Below are positions 36,190 through 45,095 of a stretch of 64,000 bases of DNA, in pieces. The notes under the pieces were generated by a model. That model did no database searches. It saw nothing but the letters and a program-made list of their open reading frames with translations, and was not told where the DNA came from. This stretch comes from Mycobacterium sp. MBM. Its GTDB lineage: Bacteria; Actinomycetota; Actinomycetes; Mycobacteriales; Mycobacteriaceae. Position numbers and translations under genes: made by a program. The number at the start of each line of letters is the position of its first letter. Position 1 is the stretch's first letter. Where the stretch lies: the NCBI GenBank assembly GCA_021648845.1, contig JAKJHY010000028.1, positions 1 to 64,000 of the forward strand. Direction: 5' to 3'.

Positions 36190-37182
36190 ATGGGGGTAGC
36201 GGAGAGCCGCCGAGGTCTGCTCGACGTCGGTGACGGTAACCAAATGTACTGGGAGTGCCGGGGCAACCCGCGGGGACAGACCGTCTTGCTGGTGCACGGA
36301 GGTCCGGGCGGTGGGCGGTCCCGGACCGCGCATAAAGCGTTCGACCCCGACGTTTTTCAGGTCGTCTCGTTCGATCAACGCGGATGCGGAGACAGTGTCC
36401 CCAGCGCCGCCGACCCGGACACGGACATGGCCGTCAACACCACCGCGCACCTGGTGGCCGATATGGAGGCGCTACGCCGACACCTCGGTGTGCGGCGGTG
36501 GCTCCTACACGGCGGTTCGTGGGCGTCCACACTGATCCTGGCCTATGCGCAACGCCATCCTCGGCAGGTCGACGGAATCATCCTGATCGGGGTCACGATG
36601 ACTCGACCGCGTGAAATCGACTGGCTCTACCGAGGGCTTCGGCTACTGCTGCCCGAGCAGTGGGAGCATTTCCGCGCCGGCCTTCCCGAACCGCTTCGCG
36701 ACGGCGACCTCGTCGAGGGCTACCGGCAGCTGATGGACGATCCGGACCCGCAGGTGCGGGCGAACGCGGCACGCGACTGGTGCGCCTGGGAGGATGCGGT
36801 GATCGCCCATGAGAACCGGGGTGCGCCAGGCCAATACAGTGCGAGGATCGGTGCGGAGCGGATGGCGTTCGTGCGGATCTGTACCCACTATTTCGCCCAC
36901 CACGCCTGGCTGGACGACGGCGAACTGTTACGCGGGGCACATCTGCTGGCCGACATCCCCGGCATCCTCATCCACGGCCGGCTCGACCTTTCCGCTCCGC
37001 TGCTGAGCGCGTGGGAACTCGCCCAAGCGTGGCCCGCAGCCGAACTCGTGGTCGTCGAGGACTCCGGACACACCGGCAGCCCGACGATGCGAGCGGCGGT
37101 CACCGATGCGATCGCACGATTTGCCGGCGCCGCCCTGCCGCGTTCAGGGCGTCCCGGAACGTTTGTGCCGCGGCCGTCGTAG
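36190..37182 (+). CDS. pip: Prolyl aminopeptidase (proline iminopeptidase, S33)
   Basis: This roughly 330-residue protein has the S33 oxyanion motif VHGGPGGGRSR near residue 37 and the family-typical FDQRGCGDSVP near 65. The nucleophile elbow is LLHGGSWASTLILAYAQRHP near 108-120, with Ser in GGSWAS. Catalytic Asp is in GRLDLSAP and His in DSGHTGS near 295. The YRQLMDDP and WCAWEDA blocks are typical of bacterial PIPs. It releases N-terminal proline from peptides. Its 3' end overlaps the convergent LysR gene by 39 bases. Confidence 0.92.
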   Translation: MGVAESRRGLLDVGDGNQMYWECRGNPRGQTVLLVHGGPGGGRSRTAHKAFDPDVFQVVSFDQRGCGDSVPSAADPDTDMAVNTTAHLVADMEALRRHLGVRRWLLHGGSWASTLILAYAQRHPRQVDGIILIGVTMTRPREIDWLYRGLRLLLPEQWEHFRAGLPEPLRDGDLVEGYRQLMDDPDPQVRANAARDWCAWEDAVIAHENRGAPGQYSARIGAERMAFVRICTHYFAHHAWLDDGELLRGAHLLADIPGILIHGRLDLSAPLLSAWELAQAWPAAELVVVEDSGHTGSPTMRAAVTDAIARFAGAALPRSGRPGTFVPRPS

Positions 37183-38091
37183 CCGCCCGGGAGCGGCCGC
37201 ACTGGTCGACCTGTCCGCGATGCGGGCCAGGATGTGGAGCGTGGCGGAGATGGTGGGCCGTGTCGCGCTACCGGTGCGGGTGATGGCTTCGACACGGCGC
37301 GCGACGTTGACGCCGTTGATGGGTCTGCGGATGAGTTCACGAACCGTGGGGGCATAACGGGGGAGTAAGGCAATGCCGACTCCCGATAGCACAAGTTCTT
37401 CCACGACACGAAAGTCGTTGATGCGTTGCACTATCCGAGGCTGAACGCCGGATGCGGCGGCAAGGGAGCGCATCACGTCGTCGGCCATACGACCGATCTG
37501 GACACTGATCCACGGGCAATGCGCGAGGTCCTGCAACGCGATGGACTCGTTGTCGGCCAGATGGTGATCCGGGCGCAGCAGAAGGTCCAAGGGCTCACGC
37601 ATGAGGTATGTCGCCGTATATCTGGGGCCCCACGACGAGGTGTCGCGTTCATCGCGGTCGATGACCACGATGTCGTGGTCGCCGAGGAGTTCGGGGCTCC
37701 GGTCGGCAGAGTGGTCGATGTCGTGGGCGATCACCTCGACGCCGATATCGGACGCCTCGGCAATGACGCCGGGAAGAAGCATGGCCGCCGCAGATGGCAC
37801 CATCGCCACCCGGACCGCGCCCCGCGGGGTGGTTCGGAAGCCTTCCATTTCGGCATGCGCGCGCTCCAAAGCCGCGAGAATGTCATCGGCACGCGCCACG
37901 AGCGCCTTGCCGGCTTCGGTGAGGCGTACGCGACGACCGGCGGGTTCGAGCAATTCGACGCCGGCCTCCCGCTGAAGCCGCTTGAGCTGCTGGGAGACCG
38001 CGGACGGCGTCAAGGACAGCGCCTCGGCCGTGGCATGCACGGTTCCGTGTTCGGCAAAGTGGCGCAGTAGACGCAGCCGCTCCACATCCAT
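37144..38091 (-). CDS. LysR-family transcriptional regulator
   Basis: The protein has about 315 residues from ATG 38091, with the classical LysR helix-turn-helix: VERLRLLRHFAEHGTVHATA, LSLTPSAVSQQLKRLQREAG, LLEPAGRRVRLTEAG. An effector domain follows, to about residue 290. A TTG six codons upstream is the only other start. It faces a small PLDc_N-type membrane protein, with 140 bases between the two starts. No obvious palindrome was seen in that gap. Confidence 0.9.
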   Translation of the reverse strand: MDVERLRLLRHFAEHGTVHATAEALSLTPSAVSQQLKRLQREAGVELLEPAGRRVRLTEAGKALVARADDILAALERAHAEMEGFRTTPRGAVRVAMVPSAAAMLLPGVIAEASDIGVEVIAHDIDHSADRSPELLGDHDIVVIDRDERDTSSWGPRYTATYLMREPLDLLLRPDHHLADNESIALQDLAHCPWISVQIGRMADDVMRSLAAASGVQPRIVQRINDFRVVEELVLSGVGIALLPRYAPTVRELIRRPINGVNVARRVEAITRTGSATRPTISATLHILARIADRSTSAAAPGRLRRPRHKRSGTP

Positions 38092-38231
38092 GAAGTGGAC
38101 TCTAAACAATCAATCCAGAATATGTTGCTTGTGTGAACGATGTTCGCGCGCGAGGCTGAGGATGCCCAAGGCGGGCAGGCTTGTTCGACGCCGGTCCGGC
38201 GGAGCCGGACGATGATGCGGGAGTCATTGCG

Positions 38232-38444
38232 GTGGAAGTAGTTGTGGTCTGCGCGGCGGCGCTGCTGTGGATCTGGGCAATCGGCGATGTGATCGCTGTT
38301 GATCACCAGCCGCTGCGCCCCGGGGAGAAGGCGGCATGGATCGCGACCGTCATGCTGTTGCCCGCCGCCGGGGCCCTGGCGTGGGTGCTGATTGGCCGGC
38401 CCGCGACCCACGCGCAAGAGGTGCCGGCCAGGCGCATCCGGTGA
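38232..38444 (+). CDS. Small PLDc_N-type membrane protein
   Basis: The GTG start with GGGAG eight bases ahead gives about 70 residues with two hydrophobic segments (VEVVVVCAAALLWIWAIGDV and AWIATVMLLPAAGALAWVLI). The PLRPGEKAAW loop and the C-terminal GRP are typical of the phospholipase-D-nuclease N-terminal (PLDc_N) mini-membrane proteins. Its role is unknown. The frame is open to a TTG at 38181. Confidence 0.8.
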   Translation: MEVVVVCAAALLWIWAIGDVIAVDHQPLRPGEKAAWIATVMLLPAAGALAWVLIGRPATHAQEVPARRIR

Positions 38445-38541
38445 CCCTCGGACCGGACCAGCATCGAAAATGGCTTGGCCGGTTCATGTTCGGCTGCAAC
38501 GATGGCGCACGGACTGGTCGAGCGGTGTATTCGGGGTGGAC

Positions 38542-39066
38542 ATGATCGAGATCAGGCAGGCGGCAGCGCACGACGCGATGGGGGTGGCGCGGGCGCATGT
38601 CCGGTCCTGGCAAGTCGGGTATCGGGGTCTCATCTCGCAGGGCTATCTCGACGCCCTTCGTCCGGAAGATCGGGCCCGACGATACGGTTTCGACCGGATG
38701 CCGCTCGACGGCCCGTTCACACAGGTAGCCGTGGACGGCGAAACCGTATGCGGGCACGTCACCACCGGACTGAGCCGCGACGACGACCTGCGTGGCCAGG
38801 GCGAGATCTGGGCGATCTATGTCGACCCGGTGCGGTGGGGAACCGGGATCGGGCGGCGGCTGCTGGCCGCCGGGTGCGCGCAGCTCCGCGACCAGGGCCT
38901 GGATGCTGCGTGTCTTTGGGTGCTGGACGGCAACGTGCGGGCACGCCGTTTCTACGAGTCGGCGGGATGGCGGTGGCGTGGGACGCGGCGGACCGACACC
39001 ATCGGCGACGACGAGGTGCATGAAGTCCGCTATGAACGGGCGCTGGCCCCGAGCCCGCGGCGCTGA
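38542..39066 (+). CDS. GNAT-family N-acetyltransferase
   Basis: The 174-residue protein has the GNAT core: IRQAAAHDAMGVARAHVRSW start, GQGEIWAIYVDPVRWGTGIG near residue 86-105 with the acetyl-CoA pyrophosphate loop (WGTGIGRRLL), and VLDGNVRARRFYESAGWR near 128. The substrate is unknown. It starts with ATG 97 bases after the PLDc_N-type gene. Confidence 0.92.
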   Translation: MIEIRQAAAHDAMGVARAHVRSWQVGYRGLISQGYLDALRPEDRARRYGFDRMPLDGPFTQVAVDGETVCGHVTTGLSRDDDLRGQGEIWAIYVDPVRWGTGIGRRLLAAGCAQLRDQGLDAACLWVLDGNVRARRFYESAGWRWRGTRRTDTIGDDEVHEVRYERALAPSPRR

Positions 39067-39148
39067 GCCGGTTCTGCGCAGAGTCGCATTCGTTTGATCG
39101 GCCAGGGGGCCGGGCACCCATGTCGAGATCGCTATATGAGGAGGATTC

Positions 39149-39403
39149 ATGGCCATCTGCGACACCTGCGGCAATGACTACGACAAGGCGTTCTCGGTGA
39201 CGTTCTCGGACGGGCGCTCAGCGACATTCGACAGCGTGGAATGCGCGGCCGTCCAACTCGCCCCACAGTGCGCGCACTGTGGGTGCCGGATTCTCGGCCA
39301 CGGTGTCGAAGCGGACGAGGGCATATTCTGCTGCGCGCACTGTGCCCGCAAGGCCTCCAGTGCCGATGTCAACGACCGCTACCCGGTGCCATCGGGTGCC
39401 TGA
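39149..39403 (+). CDS. Cys/His-rich metal-binding mini-protein (metallothionein/zinc-ribbon-like)
   Basis: This 84-residue protein has eight or more cysteines, arranged as CDTCG near residue 4, one Cys (SVECAA) near 32, and CAHCGCRI then CCAHCAR in the C-terminal half. The pairs CxxC-CxxCxC-CCxxC can bind Zn(II) or Cu(I). A near-perfect GAGGAG ribosome-binding site precedes the ATG. It resembles actinobacterial prokaryotic metallothionein-like proteins that contain GHGVE after the second Cys cluster. It is probably a metal buffer or small zinc-binding adaptor. Confidence 0.8.
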   Translation: MAICDTCGNDYDKAFSVTFSDGRSATFDSVECAAVQLAPQCAHCGCRILGHGVEADEGIFCCAHCARKASSADVNDRYPVPSGA

Positions 39404-39490
39404 TCCGCACACCAACGCGCTGTCGGCGTGACTGCATCCATCTCGTACAGTGATAACGACGATCGGATTCGGAACGCGTCGAGGAGTGAG

Positions 39491-40255
39491 ATGGCCACGC
39501 CGAGCGCCAATATGCGTTCCCTGGAACGCGCCTTCGACGTGTTGACGGTGCTGCAGGACGCGAAACAGCCGCTGCGGCTCAGTGAGGTCGCGCGGTTGAG
39601 CGAGCTCCATGTAGCGACCAGCCAGCGCATTTTGAACGTGCTGTTGGAGCGCGGTTATGCCGCCCGCACGGGCGATACGTACACCGCCGGGCCGGCTGCG
39701 CTCGCCGTCGCGCACGCCTTCATGGTGACCAACCCGCTGAGCCTGCTGGCGCAGGGCACCCTGCAGCAACTCGCCGCCGTCACTGGCTACACCGCGTCAC
39801 TTTATGTGCGCGTGGAGAATTCGCGCGTATTGGTGGCCCGGGTGGAAAGCGAGAATCCGCTGAGCTACGTGCTACCCGTGGGCGAGCGGCTCCCTCTCCA
39901 TCTCGGCGGCGCAGGAAAAGTCTTCCTCGCCGGTCTCAGCGATGACGAGATTGATCAGATCGTGCCGGATGAGATGCCCATTCAGTTGGCTTCCGGAACG
40001 GCGATAAGCAAAGCCGATCTCCTGGCCGAACTGGACAAGATCCGCAATGACGGACACGCCTACTCGGCAAGCGAGCGAAGCTACGGCATCGCGTCCATTG
40101 CCGCACCGGTCCGTTCCGCCAATGGGATGTTGGTCGGCGTGCTGGGAATCACCGGTCCCGCCGACGAGATGGCGGGCCCGCAGATCGCACGTGCCATCAC
40201 CGAGGTGCGCCGCGCGGCCACCGCGCTGGGCTCCCGCATGCCGGTCAGCGGCTAG
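39491..40255 (+). CDS. IclR-family transcriptional regulator
   Basis: The start is ATG with a GAGGAG site (an earlier frame start at 39428 lacks one). The 254-residue protein has the IclR winged helix: SLERAFDVLTVLQDAKQPLR, SEVARLSELHVATSQRILNV, LLERGYAAR. A GAF-like effector domain follows from about residue 90. It lies 243 bases upstream of the tctBAC operon in the same direction and is the probable regulator of that operon. Repeats at 40461-40491 are candidate sites. Confidence 0.92.
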   Translation: MATPSANMRSLERAFDVLTVLQDAKQPLRLSEVARLSELHVATSQRILNVLLERGYAARTGDTYTAGPAALAVAHAFMVTNPLSLLAQGTLQQLAAVTGYTASLYVRVENSRVLVARVESENPLSYVLPVGERLPLHLGGAGKVFLAGLSDDEIDQIVPDEMPIQLASGTAISKADLLAELDKIRNDGHAYSASERSYGIASIAAPVRSANGMLVGVLGITGPADEMAGPQIARAITEVRRAATALGSRMPVSG

Positions 40256-40460
40256 GCTCGCCGCCTACGCGCGGTTTCCCGCGCCATGCGCTCTTCTCGC
40301 GCGACATATGCTCAGTGCCAATACTTTTCGTATTAGATCCGGCCGCGGACGTTCTTCCCTAGCGGTGTCAACCGTGTGGCGGCGATCCCGGTTCAGGCAC
40401 TCGTGCACACAGATCGGGGTTGACAGTCGCCTCCCGGTGTGACCACCATTACTACGTCAG

Positions 40461-40491
40461 GTGATAGAACGTATCACAGAATGATAGAACG
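40461..40491. promoter_or_regulatory. IclR-type operator repeats upstream of tctB
   Basis: GTGAT-AGAACGT-ATCAC (40461-40477) is an inverted repeat with 5-base arms. The 10-base block TGATAGAACG recurs at 40482-40491 exactly 20 bases after its first copy at 40462-40471. The repeats end eight bases before the tctB start, a position consistent with repression by the upstream IclR protein. Confidence 0.6.
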
Positions 40492-40498
40492 GTAGCCG

Positions 40499-41041
40499 AT
40501 GGTGACAGACTCTCCCTCACACACGCAGCCCCCGAACGTCCGTGCATCGGCCACCCAACGGGTCCTGGCGCCCGCCGCGCAGTTGATTCTCATCGCGATC
40601 GGCCTCTATGTCGCGATCGAATCCAACTCACTCGGCTTATGGACCAGATTGGGTCCTGGACCGGGACTTCTGCCCTTGATCCTCGGCGTCACTCTGGCCG
40701 GACTCTCCGCGGTCTGGTTGGTGCAGACGCTGGTGGAGCGCCGCCAGGGGTCCGCATCGGCCGACCGCGGCGCCCCCGGCGAATCGCTGGATCGCCCGTA
40801 CATCATCGGTGTGGTCGGCGGACTGATCGTGCTGGCCGCCATCATGGAGCTGCTCGGCTTCCAGATCTCCATGGCGATCTTCCTGTTCGCCGAGCTGATG
40901 CTGCTCGGTCGCCAGAAATGGTGGGTGGCAGCACCCGTGGCGCTCGTCGGCAGCATCGGCGTGTTCGTGTTGTTCGATCGAGTTCTGGCCGTGCAGCTGC
41001 CGCTCTCATCGTTGCCCGCCCTGTCGGGATTGGGGCTGTAG
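40499..41041 (+). CDS. tctB: Tripartite tricarboxylate transporter small membrane subunit TctB
   Basis: The protein has about 180 residues and four hydrophobic spans (LILIAIGLYVAIE, LLPLILGVTLAGLSAVWLVQ, IIGVVGGLIVLAAIMELLGF, and PVALVGSIGVFVLFDRVL). A polar N-terminal tail and LGPGPGLLPLILG match TctB. TctB pairs with TctA to form the membrane unit of a tripartite tricarboxylate transporter (TTT). It ends directly at the tctA start codon, giving tight co-translation. Confidence 0.9.
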   Translation: MVTDSPSHTQPPNVRASATQRVLAPAAQLILIAIGLYVAIESNSLGLWTRLGPGPGLLPLILGVTLAGLSAVWLVQTLVERRQGSASADRGAPGESLDRPYIIGVVGGLIVLAAIMELLGFQISMAIFLFAELMLLGRQKWWVAAPVALVGSIGVFVLFDRVLAVQLPLSSLPALSGLGL

Positions 41042-42541
41042 ATGGACATCCTCATCGACCTGGCAAATGGCTTCGGCTCGGCGTTGACGCTGGAAAATCT
41101 GGCCTTCGCTCTCATCGGCTGCCTGCTGGGCACACTCATCGGAGTTCTGCCCGGGATCGGACCGGTCGCCGGTGTCGCGTTACTGATTCCGCTGACGATG
41201 AACCTCAACCCGGCGAGCGCGATCATCATGCTCGCCGCCATCTTCTACGGCACCACCTATGGCGGGACGATCACCAGCGTTCTGCTGAACACACCTGGTG
41301 AGGCCGCTTCGGCCATCACCACGCTCGACGGCTACCAGATGACGAAACAGGGTCGCGCCGGGTCGGCGCTGACCATCGCCGCCGTCGGCTCGTTCATCGG
41401 CGGTACCGCCGCGACGATCCTGCTTGTCATCGCGGCGAAGCCGTTGGGCTCGCTCGGTCTCAAGATCGGGCCGCCCGAGTTCTTCGCACTCGTCATGGTC
41501 GGGCTCTCGCTGCTGGTGGCACTGTCGGGCGCATCGATGATCCGCGCGCTGATCTCCGGCGCGCTCGGGCTGTTGATCGCGATGATCGGGGTCGACCCCG
41601 TTGCCGGGGCCCCGCGCTTCACCTTCGGTGCCGACCGGCTGCTCGACGGCGTCAGCTTCGTGGCCATCGTGGTGGGACTATTCGGTCTCTCCGAACTGCT
41701 GATGGCCGGTCGCTCCAAGATCGCCGCGCCCAAGGCGCCGGGCTTCCGCTCGTTGATGCCGACGCGGGAAGACTGGCGCCGCAGCACCCCGGCCATCGGA
41801 CGCGGCACGGTCATCGGCTCAGCGCTGGGACTGATCCCCGGCATGACGGGTTCGGTGTCCTCGCTACTGGCGTACGGCGCCGAGAAGAAATTCTCGCGCT
41901 ACCGCGATCAACTGGGCCACGGCGCGGTCGAAGGCGTCGCCGGCCCGGAGACCGCCAACAACGCGCACGCCAACGGCGCGTTGATCCCGCTGTTCACCCT
42001 GGGCATCCCGGCCTCGCCGACCATCGCGGTGCTGATGGGAGCGTTTCTGCAGCAGGGTCTGAGCCCCGGCCCCACACTCTTCGCCGAGGATTCCGCCATT
42101 GCGTGGACCATCATCGCGAGCCTGTTCATCGGCAACGTCATCCTGCTCGCGCTCAACGTGCCACTGGTCAAGCTGTGGACCTCGATCCTGCGCATTCCCT
42201 ACCCGATTCTGGCCGCGATCATCCTGCTGTTCCTCGTCGTCGGTTCGTACACCATCAACTTCACCGTGTTCGACGTCTTCGTCATGATCGGTGCCGGAGT
42301 GCTCGGGTTGGCAATGCGAAATCTCGACATCCCGCTCGCCCCGCTGGTCCTGACGCTGGTCCTGGGGCCGCTGATGGAACGGTCGATGCGCGAATCCCTC
42401 GAACTGTCTCTCGGCGATCCGACGGTGTTCTTCACCAGACCGATCAGTGCGGTGCTGCTGGTCATCGCCGCGGTGATCGTGTTGAGCCCGCTGTTGAAGC
42501 TCCGTAAACCCAAGCTGCTGCAGGACGATCCGGAGACCTGA
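41042..42541 (+). CDS. tctA: Tripartite tricarboxylate transporter large subunit TctA
   Basis: The 499-residue polytopic protein has the TctA signatures GVLPGIGPVAGVALLIPLTM near residue 33 and the repeated GLIPGMTGSVSSLLAYGAEK near 263, the two pseudo-symmetric substrate-gating loops. It has about 11-12 hydrophobic spans. The middle block GVAGPETANNAHANGALIPL near 297 is the invariant TctA core. It imports carboxylates with TctB and the binding protein encoded next. Confidence 0.95.
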   Translation: MDILIDLANGFGSALTLENLAFALIGCLLGTLIGVLPGIGPVAGVALLIPLTMNLNPASAIIMLAAIFYGTTYGGTITSVLLNTPGEAASAITTLDGYQMTKQGRAGSALTIAAVGSFIGGTAATILLVIAAKPLGSLGLKIGPPEFFALVMVGLSLLVALSGASMIRALISGALGLLIAMIGVDPVAGAPRFTFGADRLLDGVSFVAIVVGLFGLSELLMAGRSKIAAPKAPGFRSLMPTREDWRRSTPAIGRGTVIGSALGLIPGMTGSVSSLLAYGAEKKFSRYRDQLGHGAVEGVAGPETANNAHANGALIPLFTLGIPASPTIAVLMGAFLQQGLSPGPTLFAEDSAIAWTIIASLFIGNVILLALNVPLVKLWTSILRIPYPILAAIILLFLVVGSYTINFTVFDVFVMIGAGVLGLAMRNLDIPLAPLVLTLVLGPLMERSMRESLELSLGDPTVFFTRPISAVLLVIAAVIVLSPLLKLRKPKLLQDDPET

Positions 42542-42584
42542 TCTGCACCTCGGCACCACCCAACCCACGAAACCAGGAGAAACC

Positions 42585-43592
42585 ATGTCCCCCAGATATT
42601 TACAACTAGCGGCCGCCGTCGCGGCGATCACGAGCCTGGCCTTGGCCGGTTGCGGCCGACCCAGCGAGAGCGGCAGCGCCGGCGACGGCTTCCCCGGGAA
42701 CAAGCCCATCGAGCTGATCGTCTCGTTCGCCCCCGGCGGTGCCGTCGATACAGCCGCCCGCCTGGTCGCCCCCGAGCTGGAGAAGAACCTCGGGACCAAC
42801 GTCGAGGTCGTGAACCGGCCGGGCGCCGGCGGGCAGATCGGTTACACCGAACTCGCCGGCGCGAAAGCCGATGGCTATACCGTCGGTGCCACCGGGTCGC
42901 CGTCGGTGGTCGTCTCGCCGCTCGATCCGGCGCGCGGCGCCACCTACACCCGCGATAGCTTCCAGCCGCTGGGGATGCAGGTGGTCGATCCCGCCGTCAT
43001 CGGCGTCGCGCCGAACAGCCCGTACACCTCCTTGGCGTCCTTGATCGACGCCGCCAAGGCCGCACCGGGCACCATCACCGCCACGACGACCGGGATCCAG
43101 ACCGGCGAGCACTTCGCCATCGCGGACATCAAGGAGGTCACCGGCGCGGAGTTCTCGCCGGTGCATTTCTCGGAGGGACAGTCCCAGGCGGTCGCGGCCT
43201 TCCTGGGCAACCACGTGCCGGTATACATCGGAAGCACCAGTGACGTGATCGATCTGGTGAAGCAGAACAAGATCCGTGTGCTGGGCGTGATGGACGCTCA
43301 GCGCAGCACGTTCCTTCCCGACGTGCCGACGTTCCGGGAAGTCGGCTATGACGTGGTGTCGACCACTGCGCGCGGCTACTCCGCTCCGGCCGGCTTGCCC
43401 GAGTCGGTGGCGTCGAAGCTGCAGGAAGCCTTCAAGGCGGCCATCGAAAACGACGATGTCGTCGCGAAGATGAACGACCTCGGCCTGGAAACCCGCTACC
43501 TCGATGGCGCGAAGTACGAACAGCTGTGGACCGAGCAGGAGTCGACCTACAAGGAACTCATGCCCGCCGTCAGTCAGGAAGGCGCCCGATGA
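42585..43592 (+). CDS. tctC: TctC/Bug-family periplasmic binding lipoprotein
   Basis: The 335-residue precursor has a signal with lipobox LALAGC at residues about 18-23. The Bug-type solute-binding fold follows: IELIVSFAPGGAVDTAARLV near 44, VEVVNRPGAGGQIGYTELAG near 70, and VLGVMDAQRSTFLPDVPTFR near 230. The lipid anchor is expected in a monoderm-like or mycomembrane organism. It is the substrate-specificity subunit of the TTT system. A GGAGAA site precedes the ATG, and its stop overlaps the RraA-like start. Confidence 0.92.
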   Translation: MSPRYLQLAAAVAAITSLALAGCGRPSESGSAGDGFPGNKPIELIVSFAPGGAVDTAARLVAPELEKNLGTNVEVVNRPGAGGQIGYTELAGAKADGYTVGATGSPSVVVSPLDPARGATYTRDSFQPLGMQVVDPAVIGVAPNSPYTSLASLIDAAKAAPGTITATTTGIQTGEHFAIADIKEVTGAEFSPVHFSEGQSQAVAAFLGNHVPVYIGSTSDVIDLVKQNKIRVLGVMDAQRSTFLPDVPTFREVGYDVVSTTARGYSAPAGLPESVASKLQEAFKAAIENDDVVAKMNDLGLETRYLDGAKYEQLWTEQESTYKELMPAVSQEGAR

Positions 43593-44215
43593 GCACCCGC
43601 ACCGCCCAGCAGGCCGGCACCGTCGCAACCCCGCCGTCGACCGAGATGCTGCACCGATTCGCGAAACTCCCGTCGGCCAACGTCGGTGACGCCATGGAGC
43701 GTCTGGGAGCGCTGGACGCACGGATCAAACCGATATGGCCCGGCGCCACCATCGTCGGGCCCGCCTTCACCGTCTGGACCCGCGCCGGGGACAACAAACT
43801 CCTGCACGAGGCCATGCGGATGGCCGCCCCCGGCGACGTACTGATCGTCAACGGTCAGGCCGACGAGACGCGGGCCCTGCTGGGCGAATTGATGGCCGAA
43901 CGTGCCAAGGTCCTCGGCCTGGCGGGCTTTGTCGTCGACGGCGCGGTGCGCGATGCCGATGTCATCGGGGAGATCGGGCTGCCGGTCTTCGCGCGTGCTG
44001 TCACACCGGCCGGACCCTACAAATACGGTCCGGGTCGGTTGGGCGGAGTCATCGCGGTCGGCGGTGTCGCAGTGGCCCCCGGGGATATCGTGCTGGGCGA
44101 CGCGGACGGCGTGGTCATCGTGCCCCGCCAGGATGCCGAGGGCGTGCTGGCCGCGGCGGAGGCGAAGTTCGCCGATGAGACCGCTCGGCGAGCAGAGATC
44201 AAGGCGGGCCGGTAG
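43589..44215 (+). CDS. RraA-like aldolase family protein
   Basis: The 208-residue protein has the RraA/HMG-aldolase core: LPSANVGDAMERLGALDARI near residue 28, PGDVLIVNGQADETRALLGE near 82, GFVVDGAVRDADVIGEIGLP near 112, and the GDADGVVIVPRQDAEGVL end. The Gly-x20-Arg-Asp catalytic pattern (VDGAVRD) is intact, so lyase activity on 4-hydroxy-4-methyl-2-oxoglutarate or oxaloacetate-like acids is plausible. It overlaps tctC, which suggests that the imported carboxylate or its product is cleaved here. Confidence 0.85.
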   Translation: MSTRTAQQAGTVATPPSTEMLHRFAKLPSANVGDAMERLGALDARIKPIWPGATIVGPAFTVWTRAGDNKLLHEAMRMAAPGDVLIVNGQADETRALLGELMAERAKVLGLAGFVVDGAVRDADVIGEIGLPVFARAVTPAGPYKYGPGRLGGVIAVGGVAVAPGDIVLGDADGVVIVPRQDAEGVLAAAEAKFADETARRAEIKAGR

Positions 44216-45012
44216 TGGGTCCGGTAGCGCCCAGGGACAGCCCGCATTGTGCGGTCATCGGACTCGGCGAGGCAGGGGCAAAGTACGCCGCCGCGCTGAT
44301 CGACAGCGGACGATCCGTCGTGGGCTTCGACCCCGGCCCGCCGGCCACGCCCCCGGGCGTGACACGCGCCGACACAGCCGCCGACGCGGTCCGCGGGGCC
44401 GATCTGATCCTCGTGCTCACTGCGGCCAAAGCTGCCCGTCCGGTCGCTGAATCCGTGCGGACGAGCCTCGCGCAGGGCGCCTACTACGCCGACTTCACCT
44501 CCTCGGCACCGTCGGCCATGCGGGATATTGCGCAGATTGTGGAGAACACCGGTGCCGGCTTCTGCGACGTCGCCATCCTCGGACCGGTGTCATGGTACGG
44601 CGCACAAACCCCACTCATGCTCGCCGGCAGTTGCGCCGAACCGGTCGCAGCGATCGCTTCGTCATGGGGGGCGCCAACGGAGGTCGTCGACGGCCCACCG
44701 GGTGCGGCCATGGCGCACAAACTGCTACGCAGCGTGTTGATGAAGGGTCTCGCCAGCGTGGTCACCGAAGCGGTCACGGCCGGCGCCGCGGCCGGATACG
44801 AGCCGTGGATCCGCGACCAGATCGCCGCGCAACTCGCCGGCGACGGGCACGCCGTGATCGAGCGGCTCCTCAGTGGCACACGCACCCACGCCGAACGGCG
44901 CGCGCACGAGATGCAGGACACCGCCGAGTACCTCGACGAACTCGGTGTGCCCGCCGAAATCACCCGGGCGACCGCAAATGCGCTACGGCGCATGGCGGCA
45001 GAACGGCATTAG
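44215..45012 (+). CDS. 6PGDH-like NAD(P)-dependent dehydrogenase with DUF1932
   Basis: The GTG start gives 265 residues. The Rossmann motif AVIGLGEAGAKYAAAL lies near residue 15. The helical C-terminal domain (GPPGAAMAHKLLRSVLMKGL near 161-180, with the conserved Lys in MAHK) matches the DUF1932/beta-hydroxyacid dehydrogenase group. It probably oxidises or reduces a hydroxy acid. The start overlaps the RraA-like stop by one base, so it ends the TTT-aldolase operon. Confidence 0.85.
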   Translation: MGPVAPRDSPHCAVIGLGEAGAKYAAALIDSGRSVVGFDPGPPATPPGVTRADTAADAVRGADLILVLTAAKAARPVAESVRTSLAQGAYYADFTSSAPSAMRDIAQIVENTGAGFCDVAILGPVSWYGAQTPLMLAGSCAEPVAAIASSWGAPTEVVDGPPGAAMAHKLLRSVLMKGLASVVTEAVTAGAAAGYEPWIRDQIAAQLAGDGHAVIERLLSGTRTHAERRAHEMQDTAEYLDELGVPAEITRATANALRRMAAERH

Positions 45013-45022
45013 TGCGTTGACC

Positions 45023-45057
45023 GTTACGAGTGGACATCGCCGACCTCAGTTCGTAAC
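45023..45057. promoter_or_regulatory. Spaced inverted repeat upstream of the cell-wall protein gene
   Basis: GTTACGA at 45023-45029 and TCGTAAC at 45051-45057 form a perfect 7-base inverted repeat separated by 21 bases, ending 39 bases before the coiled-coil secreted protein. It is a possible two-half-site regulator target. It could also form a loop in the leader. No regulator is assigned. Confidence 0.35.
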
Positions 45058-45095
45058 CTTGCCGGGTCCCACAAAGCCGGACCAACCGAAGGATC

